Below, piece by piece: positions 1 through 12,417 of a stretch of 64,000 bases of DNA. Where the stretch lies: the NCBI RefSeq assembly GCF_000006565.2, contig NC_031471.1:248001-312000 (forward strand), written 5' to 3'. The notes under the pieces are model-generated. The model made no database searches. It saw nothing but the letters and a program-made list of their open reading frames with translations, and had not been told where the DNA came from. The position numbers and the translations under genes are program-made. Origin of the DNA: Toxoplasma gondii ME49 (Eukaryota; Apicomplexa; Conoidasida; Eucoccidiorida; Sarcocystidae). Numbering within the stretch: position 1 is the first letter of the stretch; each line of letters starts with the position of its first letter.

Positions 1-1748
1 TGTGTTAGGGTCAAGGCGGAGACGGAGGACACGCCGACGGCACCGAGGAAGCGGCAATGCGGAGTGTTGGTGATCGTCGCAGGAATAGTATTAATAACCT
101 TTTCCAGTGGTACGGAGACACGTTTTTTGGTGGTGGATTAAGTTTCTGCTAGTGCCCACATATCTCCAGCAGAAGGCGCCATGCACAACACACAGTTAAC
201 CTCGCCTGCTTATTTCTGTTGCATTCTCAGGTCTCTATTCGTCTTTGGCATGCCCAGGGGTCGACGCCGAGGTTTTTATCACGTTCTCAAAATAACATCA
301 GGCAAGCTACAGCGAACCTATCATTGAAGCTACCTGACAGCAACACTTGCGGTGTGCTTGGCAATCGTAGATCCGTGTAAGGACTATGTTTTTGTGTCCC
401 GTTCTTGTGTTTCAGCAACTCGCACTTCGGCTACGAGGCACCGACACCAGGGACGGACTAAAAATTGCTGTAACGACCGTAGAGGACGCGCGTATGTCAA
501 TTCACAGTTTGCAGGTAAGACACATATTTTTGAAAAGAGCAATATATGTGAAGCGGCGCTTTTACACCAAAGCCTTTAACCCATATAGTGAAAGCCCTCT
601 GTGACTTGTCTCTGGAAAATACTGCAGGGTACTACATGATAAACGGAAACTGCACAGACAGAACGACCTCCGATCCTGAATGTGAATCAACTGCGGCACG
701 CATCAAAATACCCACGGACTGGTAAGTGTTTTTGCATTGTGGTTTCTGCCTTCAACACTTTCTTGACAGAAGGAGATCCAATAAAAAGTCAGTTCCGCCT
801 GTATGCGACTCTGTGCAGGGTTAAACCGGGATTAAACTACATCGACCTTCTTGAGGAAGAAGGCGGATACGGAGGTGGCGTCACTATCCAGGAGGTGCGC
901 ATACATTAAGTGGCTCGCAAGAGGATACTTTGGGACAGCATTGTCGTTTTGCGTTGACAACGGTCTTGTTGAAGTGAAGACCTGTTCTGCGTGACTACAG
1001 CGTTTGGTGTGACGAACATGCAAAAACAGGTAACTTCACAACAGTCGTCCGGTTGATAATGCCTTTTCACATCGCGCCTAAGCGGTATACACTAGCGCAA
1101 CGGGAGGCGCTAAAAGTAATAACATCCAAGCGGTCCCCCCTGTGTTCAGCGACTCATACCAGTTGCGGGAGACACTGTTTCGGGTCGCGGTCTGGTCCAC
1201 ACACGAACCAACCAGCATCCAGATGCCTCTGATATTTATGGTGCAGGAATTTCATGGTGGCCACGCTGCAACTCTTGCATGGACGGAGTGTGTGATGGTT
1301 GGGATCGTCGTTTTTCTCGTTTCGCTCGTGGCCGTAGTCCTTTTCGCGATCGTTGTACAGGTAAGCACTTTCTGTCCCATGCCTAAACGGAGTCACGCAA
1401 GAGCTCACCTCCTGCGGATTCCCGTGGTTTCGCAGTATTTGTGCGTCTCGAGCTCATCTGAGATCATTGTGTGCGTACAGTCGGTATTAGCTATGCGGTA
1501 AATTGCCATCGATTCAGCTGCAGCATTATAGCATTGGTCGTGTTACTATTTTCCACGTGGAACAATGGTCAACTGTACTGCAGGTCTGCCGCGAGAAATA
1601 TCGAGGGCGAGAGTTCAGTGTACACGAAGTTCTCTTTAGGCAGATTGTACAAACTATCAATCCAGCCGAACTAGAGAGCCCGTCATCATCAGGAAGTGCG
1701 TCTCCCCTGCACAGTCGGAGCAGTCAGCCACCAAGCATCCGGCACTGA
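1..1748 (+). CDS. Unrecognised two-segment membrane protein, 3' part
   Basis: The gene enters from the left edge, so the start is missing. Supported exons are 1-109, 416-514, 628-721, 819-894, one ending at 1360 and 1584-1748 (stop TGA). The first three joins keep frame (phases 1, 1, 2). The entry into the exon ending at 1360 is unresolved, because no acceptor matches phase 0. The first exon encodes a basic stretch followed by a hydrophobic segment (VLVIVAGIVLITF). The middle exons carry a Cys-containing region with an NCT glycosylation sequon. The exon ending at 1360 carries a clear second membrane segment (VMVGIVVFLVSLVAVVL). The last exon gives a Ser-rich tail of about 55 residues, presumably cytosolic. 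I do not recognise the family. The stop lies 177 bp from the convergent stop of the next gene. The membrane topology is inference from hydrophobicity. Confidence 0.55.
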
Positions 1749-1925
1749 GGAGGAACAGTAACGCCGTCATTACGTGTACAGAGTTCTTCAGGTATGTCTC
1801 GTTTAACAGTCCATAACCGTCAATGTGTCAGCGCCTTACAAGAATACACTGTCCGTGACTGTCTACTGGAATACATCACAGCAATGTCCCAAAGTTGCAA
1901 TCGACCTGGTTTCTTGCTCCCCAAC

Positions 1926-3460
1926 TCAGTCCTCTGCTAGTTCGTCCTCTTCTGCCTCTTGCTCTTCTGTAAGAGGAAAAAAAAAACTCGGTCACTCATC
2001 GTCAACTGCATTAGATAAGCGTACCTTCATCCTTTTCCGCGTTTACTCCGGGTCCCTGTTTTAAAATTTCAAGTATGAGGCCAACTTAACTGCAGCTACG
2101 TAAGGCATTGGATACCTTAGTTCTGATAAGAGTTGCCTCTCTTTGTTTCAACTTTAACAGTTTGTCCGCCAGGATACCAAGTTCCTTATCTTTTTCCTTC
2201 AAGTCTGGAACCCCCATCCATTTAATGGGTTTGGGTGATGAATGCAGCTCGTATGGTGTTTACCATTGTTCGCGAACGTAACCTCAGTCTGAAACCTCTT
2301 GGAACCAGTTTTCGCCAGCTGACGACCGCTTTTCTTGATCCTGCACGTTTTGGTGCCTAATGTTACGCTACGGACGAAACTCGTACAGAAAGACTGACTT
2401 TTTGTAAAGCTCTTCACGTTCTATATTCCTTTTCTTAATGTCTGCTTGCACTTGCTTTATCTCTCGGCGAACTTCCTGAAGTTTTGTAATGATTGAAAGC
2501 AACACTCTTGACAGACGCATAGTCAGTCGCTCACATCGAGCGTGTTAGCAGAGACCATTCCCAGCTTCATTCTCTCATACTCTTTCACTCTCTTCATCAC
2601 TGGACTGACTTCGTCCCCGCTCATGTGCAAAGCAGCCTCTGCCGATGTTGCAGCCTGAATTAAAACAAGTTATCCTCATCAGCAGATGATGGTTAATCTT
2701 TTATAACCCCTCACGTCAAGCTGCTGCTTGGGAGATACAGGAGGTGGCTCCAAGAAGATAATCGGAGCCTCAAACTGCTCCAGTACTGTGCGAGGACTTG
2801 AAAGGAGTCGTTGGATGAGATCCTGTGTCACAGAGTCTCACCAGCGGCAGCTCCCGACGCTGTGGGTAGAGCAGCTGTAAAGCAAATAATGAGTCGGGTG
2901 ATCCACCGCGAATATACGCATTAACAGCCAGTTACATTACCTTGGAGTGCAGCAGCGCCCGAAGGCTTCTCAAGAAGACCTGAGAACGTTTCAGCTAGTT
3001 ACGTGCATCCTACGGTACAGCCGTGCAACTCAACAAACCTTTGTCCTTCATGTACTGGACATCTGCCAAGAGTTTATGCCTCAATTCATCAGCGTGCTGC
3101 AGCTTCCTCTCAAGCATTTTCTGCATAGTGTCGATTTTACGTGCCTGAGCTGTAGCAAGGAACGCTTCATTCTCCATACAGTGTTAGCACCACAAACATG
3201 CGGATACTACCTTCGTCCAGCTCCGGCAGATTCAATGAGGGTTGAGCTGGAGTCGGCATTTCGGCTTCAGGAGGAACCACTTCGACGCCCAATGCCTGTG
3301 CAACTGTCTCATGAACGCCTTGAAGTGCACCTCCTGCTGCTTGAAGTGCAGTTTGAGCTAAAACATCAAAGAAACCCTTTTCCTGCGACCTTAGTACCGC
3401 CGCCGAACACGACGGTACAGCCACCAACAGCAGACAAGCGGAGGCAGTCTGTACTTTCAT
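1926..3460 (-). CDS. Secreted coiled-coil protein encoded by 11 mini-exons
   Basis: The exon model on the minus strand is 3460-3211, 3149-3039, 2979-2941, 2874-2842, 2785-2715, 2654-2535, 2475-2399, 2340-2264, 2204-2116, 2055-2025 and 1966-1926. All phases agree and the total is 939 nt (312 aa). The start at 3460 was chosen because it gives a clean signal peptide (MKVQTASACLLLVAVPSCSA); an upstream in-frame Met would bury it. Next come an Ala/Gln-rich helix and a Pro-rich stretch. Residues about 84-115 and 190-285 are charged and heptad-like (for example MLERKLQHADELRHK and KDKELGILADKLLKL), consistent with coiled coils. The C-terminus is acidic and ends LAED. There is no membrane segment after the signal. 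This fits a soluble secretory-pathway protein, such as a dense-granule or rhoptry-type cargo, but no family is recognised. The ten introns are 56-66 nt long, unlike the neighbours. The gene shares a 1.0-kb divergent upstream region with eRF3. Confidence 0.7.
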
Positions 3461-4482
3461 TTTGAACCTAAGCGGCTGGTGACTAAGGCTTTTAATTTCA
3501 GAAAAGACCAAGCGGATGCGGATAAGCTCTGATGTTTAAGCCATACTACCAAGACAGAACTGCCATTCCGCTTACTGTATGTACACCAGTCGACAATACT
3601 TGTGCCTGGGCAAGACTGACCAGCCTTTGTTACGAGCTGCATAGAGTGGCAATATTGACTGGTCTTCCACGCTTGATAGACTCCCAACGCCAAAAAGATA
3701 CGAATCTAACGTGTTACATGGCAAAGGTATTGACAGCCAATGTACATACTGTGTAAGATTCAAGCGCTTCTGAATTCTGCGGCGTCGGTGGCGCCCCTAC
3801 CGGCCCATCCAGCCAGGCGGACTTAATTTCCACATACCTCCGGGAATGTGACCAAGGGAATTCGAATTACGGATGGTTCTTTGTCAAAAGAGAAAGTCTG
3901 CCCTTTCCCGCTTTCGGATAACGATAGAAGATTTCCCCGCTCAACCAGAGAACGCAGAGGGTCCTGCATGCAATATGCGATTTCCAAATGTCCCATGCCA
4001 CGGCATCGTACGCTGGTGGTTGTTTTCTGGACGATGGCATATTGATTCGGTGCGCTGGTTCACACTGGCTGCAGTTTGACTCACGAGGTTTTGGAGGGTT
4101 TCAATAGCGATATGAACTTTCGTTGTTTCTTGCCTTGCGTAACTGTGTTGACGTGTGCAGGACGACGTACTGTGCTTCTCCTTGCAGCGGTATCCTGGCC
4201 GCGCCGCGTACGTGTGGCATGCACCGTGACGAAACGAACCGACTGACCACGTCCTTAATTTTGCTGTCTTTCCAACAGTTGTGCCAAAGGTTCCATTTAA
4301 GGAAAAAGTCTTGTTTCGGTTGTTCGATTTCTTTCTTGGGGTGAGCAGGGTATATTCGTTCTTCCGTCACCCCCCACGACTTGCACCCTCATCTAGATTC
4401 TCAACAAGGACTCGGTTCTTTTCGGAAGGACGATTTGTGTATAGTGCTTAGTTCTGCCTTTGCCTCTTCGTCCCACGTCGCC
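3461..4482. promoter_or_regulatory. Divergent intergenic region between the secreted coiled-coil gene and eRF3
   Basis: This 1,022-bp stretch separates two divergently transcribed genes and must hold both 5' UTRs and promoters. The short open frames in it lack codon structure or splice support. I see no TATA box or repeat that I could defend as a promoter element. Confidence 0.5.
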
Positions 4483-7400
4483 ATGTCGGGGTTTGTCTTC
4501 AATCCGAACGCCAGTGTCTTCGTGCCTGGTAGGTTGCGACCGCGTGAACGGCGTCTGCCCCATCAGGCTTCGGCTGCAGCCCGGTACAATTGGAACATGA
4601 GTATAGTCGTACCACTTGTTGATTGAGTGTTTCTCTGCCGACGGGAAACGTGGTTAAACTGGAGCCAAGTTGAGACACCCATGCTGCCGAGGACTGGTTG
4701 CTGCGCCAGTCTCACCGCAACAGTATCCGTGTTGACACGAGACACCTTGCTGAAGAGCAAGAGGGCCCTTGTCAGTGCTAAAATGAGTAGGCCGACAATC
4801 TAATTGGTTTACATGCATTGAATAGTGGTTACATGTGCAAGGGAGTCTTGCTCGAAACCAGCGGTGAGCGTGTTTGTGCACATGTGCCGCATTGCAAAAG
4901 GCCAGGATTCCGTGGTCACGAGCCGACGCCTTAATCGACGCTGATTCGACTTTGGATGATGAGAAAAAACTCAATCGATTGTCGAATCCAGTATTATATC
5001 GAACGATACCTTTTGTCCGTGTTGTGACTCCAGGCGGCGTATCCTCCGCGCCACCACCTCCACCACCTGCAAGCGAGGACCCTGCCCGGGCGCTTTCTTG
5101 TCCGGCAGCCCAGGCTCCTGCTGCTTCTCTTGGGACGGCCCCCAAAGCAATGACTACCGCGTCTGTACCAACAGTGAAGGAAGTTACAGAACAAATGGAG
5201 CATCTTCAAGTCCAGCAAAAGGAGTCGTGCTGGTCGGACGAAGCAGGTACACGCCTTATGACATGAAAATTAGGGTACTATGGTATAGACGACTTCTGAA
5301 GTGGCTCTGTGAGACAAAGGAGAATTTGGTGTCCGCTTGAAAAGGATGTCACATTGTGCTTTCCTCTTTTTGGGTGCCCGCTAGAGGCGGAACGAGCGGG
5401 CGTGTGCTGAGGGCGGAAGTGAATATTGTGTTTCAAGCATTCACTCGGGGCATTCAGACTCTAGGTGTTTCTGAACATCCGAGTTTCCTTAAAGCACTAA
5501 ACACTGTTAGCGGCAAGGTAACCTGTCCAGCTTTCTTGATGCGCGCATGATCCGTTTTTTACACCGTTCAGCAACGGCTACATGTTTGCGACAGAATAGT
5601 GTTGGTGAGCGGCCATAAAATGCTACCTGATCCGTACTACTCAGTGGTGCCTGCTTCGGGGCGCTGGTAGTAAAAGGGCTCGCCTTCGTTCTGCTGACGA
5701 GAATTTGGAATCCTGGTTGATAACCGTTTTCTGTGCTCTCTTCATGCTCGACGTCCTCTGCCGTGTGTCTGTATCCAGACGATCGTGTTGAAGACACGGG
5801 ATTCCCTGCAAATGAGGAAAAAGCAGCCGAAACGGCACCTGCCGCCTCCGCGGCAGCGGCCCAGCAACCCGCAGGCTCACCAGAAGGTGTGATGTCGAAG
5901 GCTCAAGTAAGAGAAGCTGCTGCAGCTGCTGCGAACAAGAAGAACCCTCCAGACAGTCGGCCTCATCTGAACATTGTTTTCATTGGGCACGTTGACGCGG
6001 GTAAGAGCACGACCTGCGGAAACATCTTGTACCTCACCGGCGGAGTGGACGAGCGGACGATTGAGAAGTACGAGAAAGAAGCCAAAGAGAAGAACCGCGA
6101 GTCCTGGTTTCTTGCCTTCGTCATGGACACTAACGAAGAAGAGCGACAGAAGGTACGTATGGTCATGCCGCTTATCTTTCCTGCTCCACGTACGCATCTG
6201 CACCGCGGGGTACACCGTAACCTGTCGTCAGCCACACGAAGAGGAGCCGATTGCTTCAGGGGGCTGCTGGCGTTAGGCGACCGTACGGCCTTCGGCTAGG
6301 CTGTATCGGGGCTTCACGCGGTACGGCGCAGTGAACTTCGCTTGTATTTACGGTGTTCAGTTCTGGAACTGTAAAGTTTTCCCTCGATCAGCACCTCTGC
6401 CTTTAGTCGAGCAAACTCGAGCACGTAAAAAATCAAACTATTTAGTGAACACGTTAAGTTAGGATTTAATAGAAACAATTGTAGAACTTAATTTGTTCCC
6501 AATAAAAGAACTGCACGACCGTTCTCCCAGCGCTTCTCGCTTCTGCCCTTTTTGTCCCGCCACAGGGAAAGACTGTCGAGGTGGGCCGAGCGTTCTTCTC
6601 GACACCAAACCGCCGCTTCACTCTGTTGGATGCGCCCGGCCACAAGGCCTTCGTGCCGAATATGATCGAAGGTGCTGCCCAGGCGGACATCGGCGTCTTG
6701 ATTATTTCCGCAAGAAAGGGAGAATTCGAAACTGGATTCGAGAAGGGCGGTCAGACGCGCGAGCACGCTCTGCTTGCGAAGACCCTGGGTAGGTCTCTTG
6801 GTTCGACAAGGCTCCTGGAAAGCCCCAAAAGACAGCGCCATGTGGTGATCTTAGGTGCTCCCAGCACGGGGACGCACAGCGGATCTAATTTAGGGTTTAG
6901 AAGTTTCATGAGCACCGTGTAGCGCTTGAAACATACACCGAAGACCCGCTCGTCTTGCCTCGAGCCGTGCCATAGCTGCAGGAGCTGAAGCAGAGTGCAT
7001 CTCGCCGTAGAGGTGTGTTGTCTGTAGAGATGTGCACGTGTGGATAGCCATGAATTAGTGCGGTGTCGTTGGCCAGCGCTGGTCTTCGTTGGTTGTCTCC
7101 CGATTTGAGTTCTTGGTGTTCATGTTTGGCGCCCGTCCGTGTTCGGTTTTTTCTCTTCCAGGTGTCAACCAGCTGGTCATTGCTGTGAACAAGATGGACG
7201 AGCCGACGTGCGGCTGGAGTCAAGCGCGGTTCGAAGAAATCGAAAAGAAGCTTACTCCGTTCCTCAAGTCCTGCGGCTTCAACCCTGCGAAGGATATCTT
7301 CTTCATTCCCATCTCTGGCCTGCACGGTCAGAACCTCAAGGTAAGCTGCTGTGCTGTGGCGTGGGGGCGAGGCAACGAAGAAACAAATGCCGCCTCGCTT

Positions 7401-10390
7401 TCTCATACGGATACAACTGCGGACGTACCACTTGCTGTCCAGACGAAACGTATCTCGTGGTTTGGTCTAGCTTCGCATCTGTTTATTCGTACGTCGCTTG
7501 TTTTCGAGAGAAGAGTCTCCAGCTGTTGTCCGTGTGGCGTGCGGACGCCCCTTCACGCGTATTGCCACCAGTGATTCCTCCGCACGTCCTCAATCACCCA
7601 TGCACGTTTTGTCATGGATATGCCTGTTTTTTTATCTGTTTCTTTTCTTTGTTTGCAGGATCACGTGTCGCGTCCAGGAACCAAGGCCTATGACGCTCGG
7701 GCGTCGTGGTATGGGACAGACCGGCCGAGTCTCTTCGAACTCTTTGACTCCGTGCCCCTTCCGGATCGCAAGGCGGACGACCCCCTTCGTGTCCCGATTC
7801 TTGATGGGTACGGAAAAGTCCGTCACCATGTGGCCGGCAGAGTCACCGTGAAGTTTTCTTGGATACATAGGCAATTCACTTTGAAGGGAAGGCAGTTTCG
7901 ACTCGAAACACGGGACGTAGGCCATTCTGATCGACAAGTGTATATTGCGAGGAGTCTTTCGCTGGAGGTTGTTCCACACCCCTGTTGTGTACTGTGCGGC
8001 CACCTGGTCAGCGTCGCCACGAACGGCGTGCGCAGGTTTCGTCTGAGCGCTTGACGACTGCAATGTGACTCAAGACACACTGCTTCTCTGTCGTTCTTTC
8101 AGATACAAAGACGGTGGCGTCGTTGCTTTGGGCAAAGTCGAAGCCGGCACACTGATGCCTGGAATGAACGTAAGAGAGGAGAGCTGAAATAGGAAGCAGA
8201 GTTTTTACAGACTGATTAACGCTAGGTGAAGGCAGCTTGTTCGATGGCCAGCAACCGCCGGATCACCACCAGGAAGCACATCCCTGGTTCTTCAGCAGCC
8301 CCCAATTCTACTCTTGCGTGTTTTTGGAGTCTTTGCCTTGTTGCAGTGCGTGTTGATGCCGTTCAAGAACAAGGTGAAGGTGACTGGTGTGTTCATCGAA
8401 GATGACGAAGTGGCCTTTGCGAAACCCGGAGAGAACGTGCGAATCAAGTTGATGGGCGTTGATGAGGATCAACTCGGAAACGGCATGATGCTGTGCCCGG
8501 TGAACGACCCCTGCCCTGTCGTCACTTCTTTTGTTGGGCGGCTGGGCATTGTCGAGCTCCTTGAGCACCGCCCTCTCGTCACGGCTGGCTACTCGTGTGT
8601 GTTGCATGCGCACACAGCGCGGGAGGAGGTTGTTCTGAACAAGCTTCTTGGTACGTGGCAGTGGCGGGAGACAAAACCAAGCTCGGTGGCATTCAATAGC
8701 GGATACGTATCTTCACGTGGACCTCCAGCTGGACGCCTTGGTTTCCTGAAACTCCAAGTCGGGCTTGCACAGTCGCACAGAACGTGCGGGCACGTCTGCT
8801 CTCGTTTCGTGGAGCTGCTTCGTAGCGCTCTACATGGAGTGAAGGGGCTTGCACATAGCAATGCGCTTGCCCCGGTTTCATGTGGATCTGCAAAAGAGTT
8901 CATGTGAACGGCGTTGAGACTGACTCGACTGTGTCTTTTCCACCTCGTTCATCACGCTTTATCTGGCTGCGTTTGCAGAGGTGGTTGACAAGAAGACGAA
9001 GAAGAAGAAGAACAACCCGCAGTTTGTCAAGAACGATTGCATGGTTACCGTCGAAGTTGAGGTAAGAGCAGAGCGAATGACCTTCGTCTACTGTGGGACG
9101 TAAGGCGGCTGGGGCTAATGCTGTGGGCCATTAGTGCAAACCCGGCCCCTAAGTCTCTTGTGTCGGCGGTCATTGGATGTGAATGTTTGGAGCTGGCGAA
9201 GATCATGTTGTGGCGCCTTTCGGTCGAGTGTGTGTAAATACACTTGCAGAGTGGGGCCTATGTTGACAGCTGAAACGGTGCAAACGTGGCGGAACGCCTG
9301 TTTCGACCAAGCAATTTTACAGTGATTCCGAGAGGTTGAAAACCCGACTTTGTTCATGTAGCCATTTTCACCTATTCCATTGTGTGCCTGCGTGGGCATC
9401 CGCCGGGCAATACAACCCTGCTTTCGGCGGTGCTCAGATGGAATCAAGCATGCGTCCCAGCATTTGTTTGGATCTTACGTTGTGTTTCCTCCACAGCTGC
9501 AAAATCCGATCTGTCTGGAGGAGTTTGAGAAAATGCCACAACTGGGCCGATTCACTCTTCGCGATGAAGGTGAGACACTGCAGCTATCTATCTCTTCATT
9601 CACTCTGTCTACGTCTTCAGTCAGACTGGCTCTCGCACGCGTCCCCATGGAGGTGCTTTGTGATCAATCGCATGCGCAGCGCGTGCCGCTGCACAGCGCC
9701 TGCGCGTTGTGGAAAAATAAAACAGGCTAATTCTCCTGTGTGGCGCTTGCTTATTTTGTCGTAGATGCATCCGTGCGTAAGTGCAGCACCACGAAACTAT
9801 ACATATATAGATACATTGTAGTCTTAGGATGCATACATCGGCAAGCAGATGCTTACGCACGTATCGCAAAGAGTGATTTTGTGCAGGTTTGCCTATATTG
9901 GCGTAACTCATCATGGACGCACACTGATGTGCAGACAAACCTGAACACAAATGTTTGTGTGTGCGTGTGTGTGCGCTCATTCACACACTGGCTTACTTAC
10001 CAAGCAGTCTGGGGCCCAATGTGGATGCATTTTCCATGTCGAAAGCATGTCCCGGATCCGCTTTTTTTCGGATATCTACGGCTGGGGGCCAAGGTCCGTG
10101 CTGCGATTCTTTAGAATATGTCCACCTGGTCTGGATATCGAGTGTCACACGAGTCGGCGGATCTACCACCGGCGGTCTTTTTCCGTGAGTTATTTTGCAG
10201 ATGCATTTGCACCGTTGTCAATGTGAGTCAACAGGCAATCATAAAGAACTTTGTTACCTATCGCTTCTGTGGCGTCGAGATTTTTTTGAGCGGCGTTAGC
10301 ACCGTTGAGAGTCTGTGGTTGTGTGCTGTTTGATCTTCAGGAAAGACTATCGGTATTGGCCGCGTGTTGCAGATTTTGAAGACGGCATAA
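4483..10390 (+). CDS. Eukaryotic peptide chain release factor GTP-binding subunit eRF3
   Basis: Exons are 4483-4528, 5034-5246, 5779-6152, 6566-6788, 7162-7340, 7659-7807, 8103-8169, 8347-8650, 8979-9061, 9497-9569 and 10341-10390. All phases close at 1,761 nt (586 aa). The protein is a translational GTPase that works with eRF1 to terminate translation in the cytosol. G1 (GHVDAGKST) is near residue 155, G3 (DAPGHK) near 232 and G4 (NKMD) near 294. The sequences [20 protein letters not shown] and [16 protein letters not shown] are typical of eRF3 rather than EF-1alpha or HBS1. The two C-terminal beta-barrel domains are complete, ending with [18 protein letters not shown]. The N-terminal extension is short (about 145 aa), with Pro- and Ala-rich tracts and no Gln/Asn-rich prion-like repeat. 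The first exon is essentially one PAM2-like motif ([10 protein letters not shown]), as in animal eRF3, where it binds poly(A)-binding protein. Introns are 177-771 nt. Confidence 0.95.
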
Positions 10391-11982
10391 GGCCGAGAGT
10401 GCCATTGTTTTCTGTTGAGGCTCTGTCGAGACGCGGGCTACGCGCAATGCTTGCGCAAACTTAAATGCCTGTCTTTCGTTTCTCCGCGGAAACCGCGGCT
10501 GTGTGGTTTGAGCTATTTTCGGAAGTGAAGAGGCGTAGTTCATTCGCGTCGTGAACAGACATCCGATATTTCCGTCTATTTAGCGAGGCGATTTGTCGTC
10601 ACCTTTCTCGCTTTTTGTAGCAAGAAGCGTCGTGAGCAGCCCGATGCTAAATGCTGTGTCTTCCGTCCGGGATCGTTTTTCACGCCGATAACATGAAACC
10701 CCTACCCGGGTAGGAACGTCATGTGTATCTATCACAAGATTGTGCTCACGAATTCCCAGTTGCTCGAGCGGAAGGGCAGCTTCTCTTTCGTGTGCACAAC
10801 TGTCGAGAGAGGCACTTCATTGTCAACTTGCTGCATTCAAAACGCCTTTCTACGGGACACCGGGCCGCCGCTGTGCAAAAACTGTCTCTGTCACATCCAC
10901 TTTCTGGAGAGTTGGCCAGAGAAGGAGTAAACACTCGTACAGTTGTTCGCCTATAGAGGCTAAGCAGCACATTAACTAGATGATTGCTATGTCAAAAATA
11001 GTGGTGCATTTGTTGCTGTTTTGGATTGCACTCTGACGGATAGAGCGGAGTGGTGCTGCCGACCGTTCTCGAGGGTTACTATCAAGTGGGAGAGCATCGC
11101 ATTCCACCTTTCACATATTGAATAATATCCACCCAAACAGGGATGTTTCAGATGAAACTGTCAGCTGCAAGGTTTGGGCCAGCTCAGGCATGTTCCGCTC
11201 ACAATACGGTGCCACTTTACAAAAAGGCCGGCGTACAAAACTCCGGTGAAGAACAGACGTCGACTCCGATCAGCGTAACGGGATCCGGCAGAAAGATCAC
11301 TACTCTCCATGTTGCGGCATTGAAGTTTCCCTGTTGAAGACATCAGTAACGCTGCCGCCCGCGGCGACCCTCTAGTTGTGAGTTTCTATAGCTTCTGACA
11401 CACCTCATTAAGATTCGAGATACGAGTGCTGCTAGGCCGCTCGAGTCCAAGGCATCTCAGTGTTCATTTCGCACGGCACTACAGGATGGCGGCAAACTGG
11501 AGGACTCTCGGGTCCCGCGCCACATCGTGTGTGACGTCGCTAGGCTGTTGTGCGTTCGCGTGGTTCACCGGCAAGTCTATCGCTCTCTCGGTGATTATTG
11601 GTTAGTTGAGCTAGGCCCCTACTCCAACTCTTCTCGCTAAGACATCGAAGCCTTTGCTCTTCCGCTTGACGGGTTCCATGTGGGACCGAACGTAGTCAGC
11701 GTGCGATTGAACTTCTTACAGGTTTGTTCCCAGAGACTCTAGATCGAAATGCACATAACCCATACGTAACACAAACTGCTTGGATTCAACTGCATTTCAC
11801 TTTCCGACAGAAACAATATTCCACAAAGTGTCAGGTGAGGATTCGAGGGAACGGTACCTATCGTTGTCCTTGACAAGCCTGCGGAAGCAGCGATCAACCG
11901 TCACCAAGAAGGGAGGAACGGACGAGAAAATAACTCCTCGGTTCACAGATTAATGGGCATCCGAGAGATAAACATACTTTGA
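10391..11982. other. Intergenic region between convergent eRF3 and p25-alpha genes
   Basis: It should contain the 3' UTRs of both flanking genes. Only short unsupported open frames are present. A perfect 14-bp palindrome lies at 10701-10714. No other structure was seen. Confidence 0.5.
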
Positions 11983-12417
11983 TTACATTTTCGTGCCTCT
12001 TACTGTTGCTGCCGATCGGTCAAGGATCTGAGAAATATCATTGACGTTGCCGTCAACGGTGCTCGGACCGCCATTGGCGTGGACACCTGTGTACAGCGAT
12101 TTATCGTCATGAAACTTGTTGGGAAGGGCTTTCGTCCCACTATACACCGGACCACTGGCAGAAGAAATCTGCGCTGCAAGCTCTTGCGCAGAGACTTTTT
12201 TCTTTTCCGCGATGAGATCGATAGCCGCCTCGAACTCGGCAAAAGTGATAGTCTTGGCGCCCTTCGCCTTGACTTTCGTGAAGATAAGGTCGGCGTCCGT
12301 TGTCGTGTAGTTCTTGTCAAATGCCTTGCAATCCTTACACAACTTCACGAAGGTACGCCCGTCCATAGCAGGCGCATCGTGAGTGAAGGACTTGAACACG
12401 GCATCGAGGCCCGACAT
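11983..12417 (-). CDS. p25-alpha (TPPP) family protein
   Basis: A single-exon gene of 144 aa. The start at 12417 is the first ATG of the open frame and sits in a good context (AACCATGTCGG). The frame stays open for 14 more codons upstream but without an ATG. The protein carries the p25-alpha core: a Cys-containing LCKDCK motif near residue 29, then TTTDADLIFTKVKAKGAKTI, which aligns with the EF-hand-like second half seen in animal TPPP proteins, and the FAEFEAAID stretch. The C-terminal end has the conserved loop around YTGVHANGGPSTVD. Family members bind and bundle microtubules and are associated with ciliated or flagellated lineages. There is no doublecortin domain, so this is not apicortin. 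A role at flagella of male gametes or in the cortical cytoskeleton is inference. Confidence 0.88.
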   Translation of the reverse strand: MSGLDAVFKSFTHDAPAMDGRTFVKLCKDCKAFDKNYTTTDADLIFTKVKAKGAKTITFAEFEAAIDLIAEKKKVSAQELAAQISSASGPVYSGTKALPNKFHDDKSLYTGVHANGGPSTVDGNVNDISQILDRSAATVRGTKM

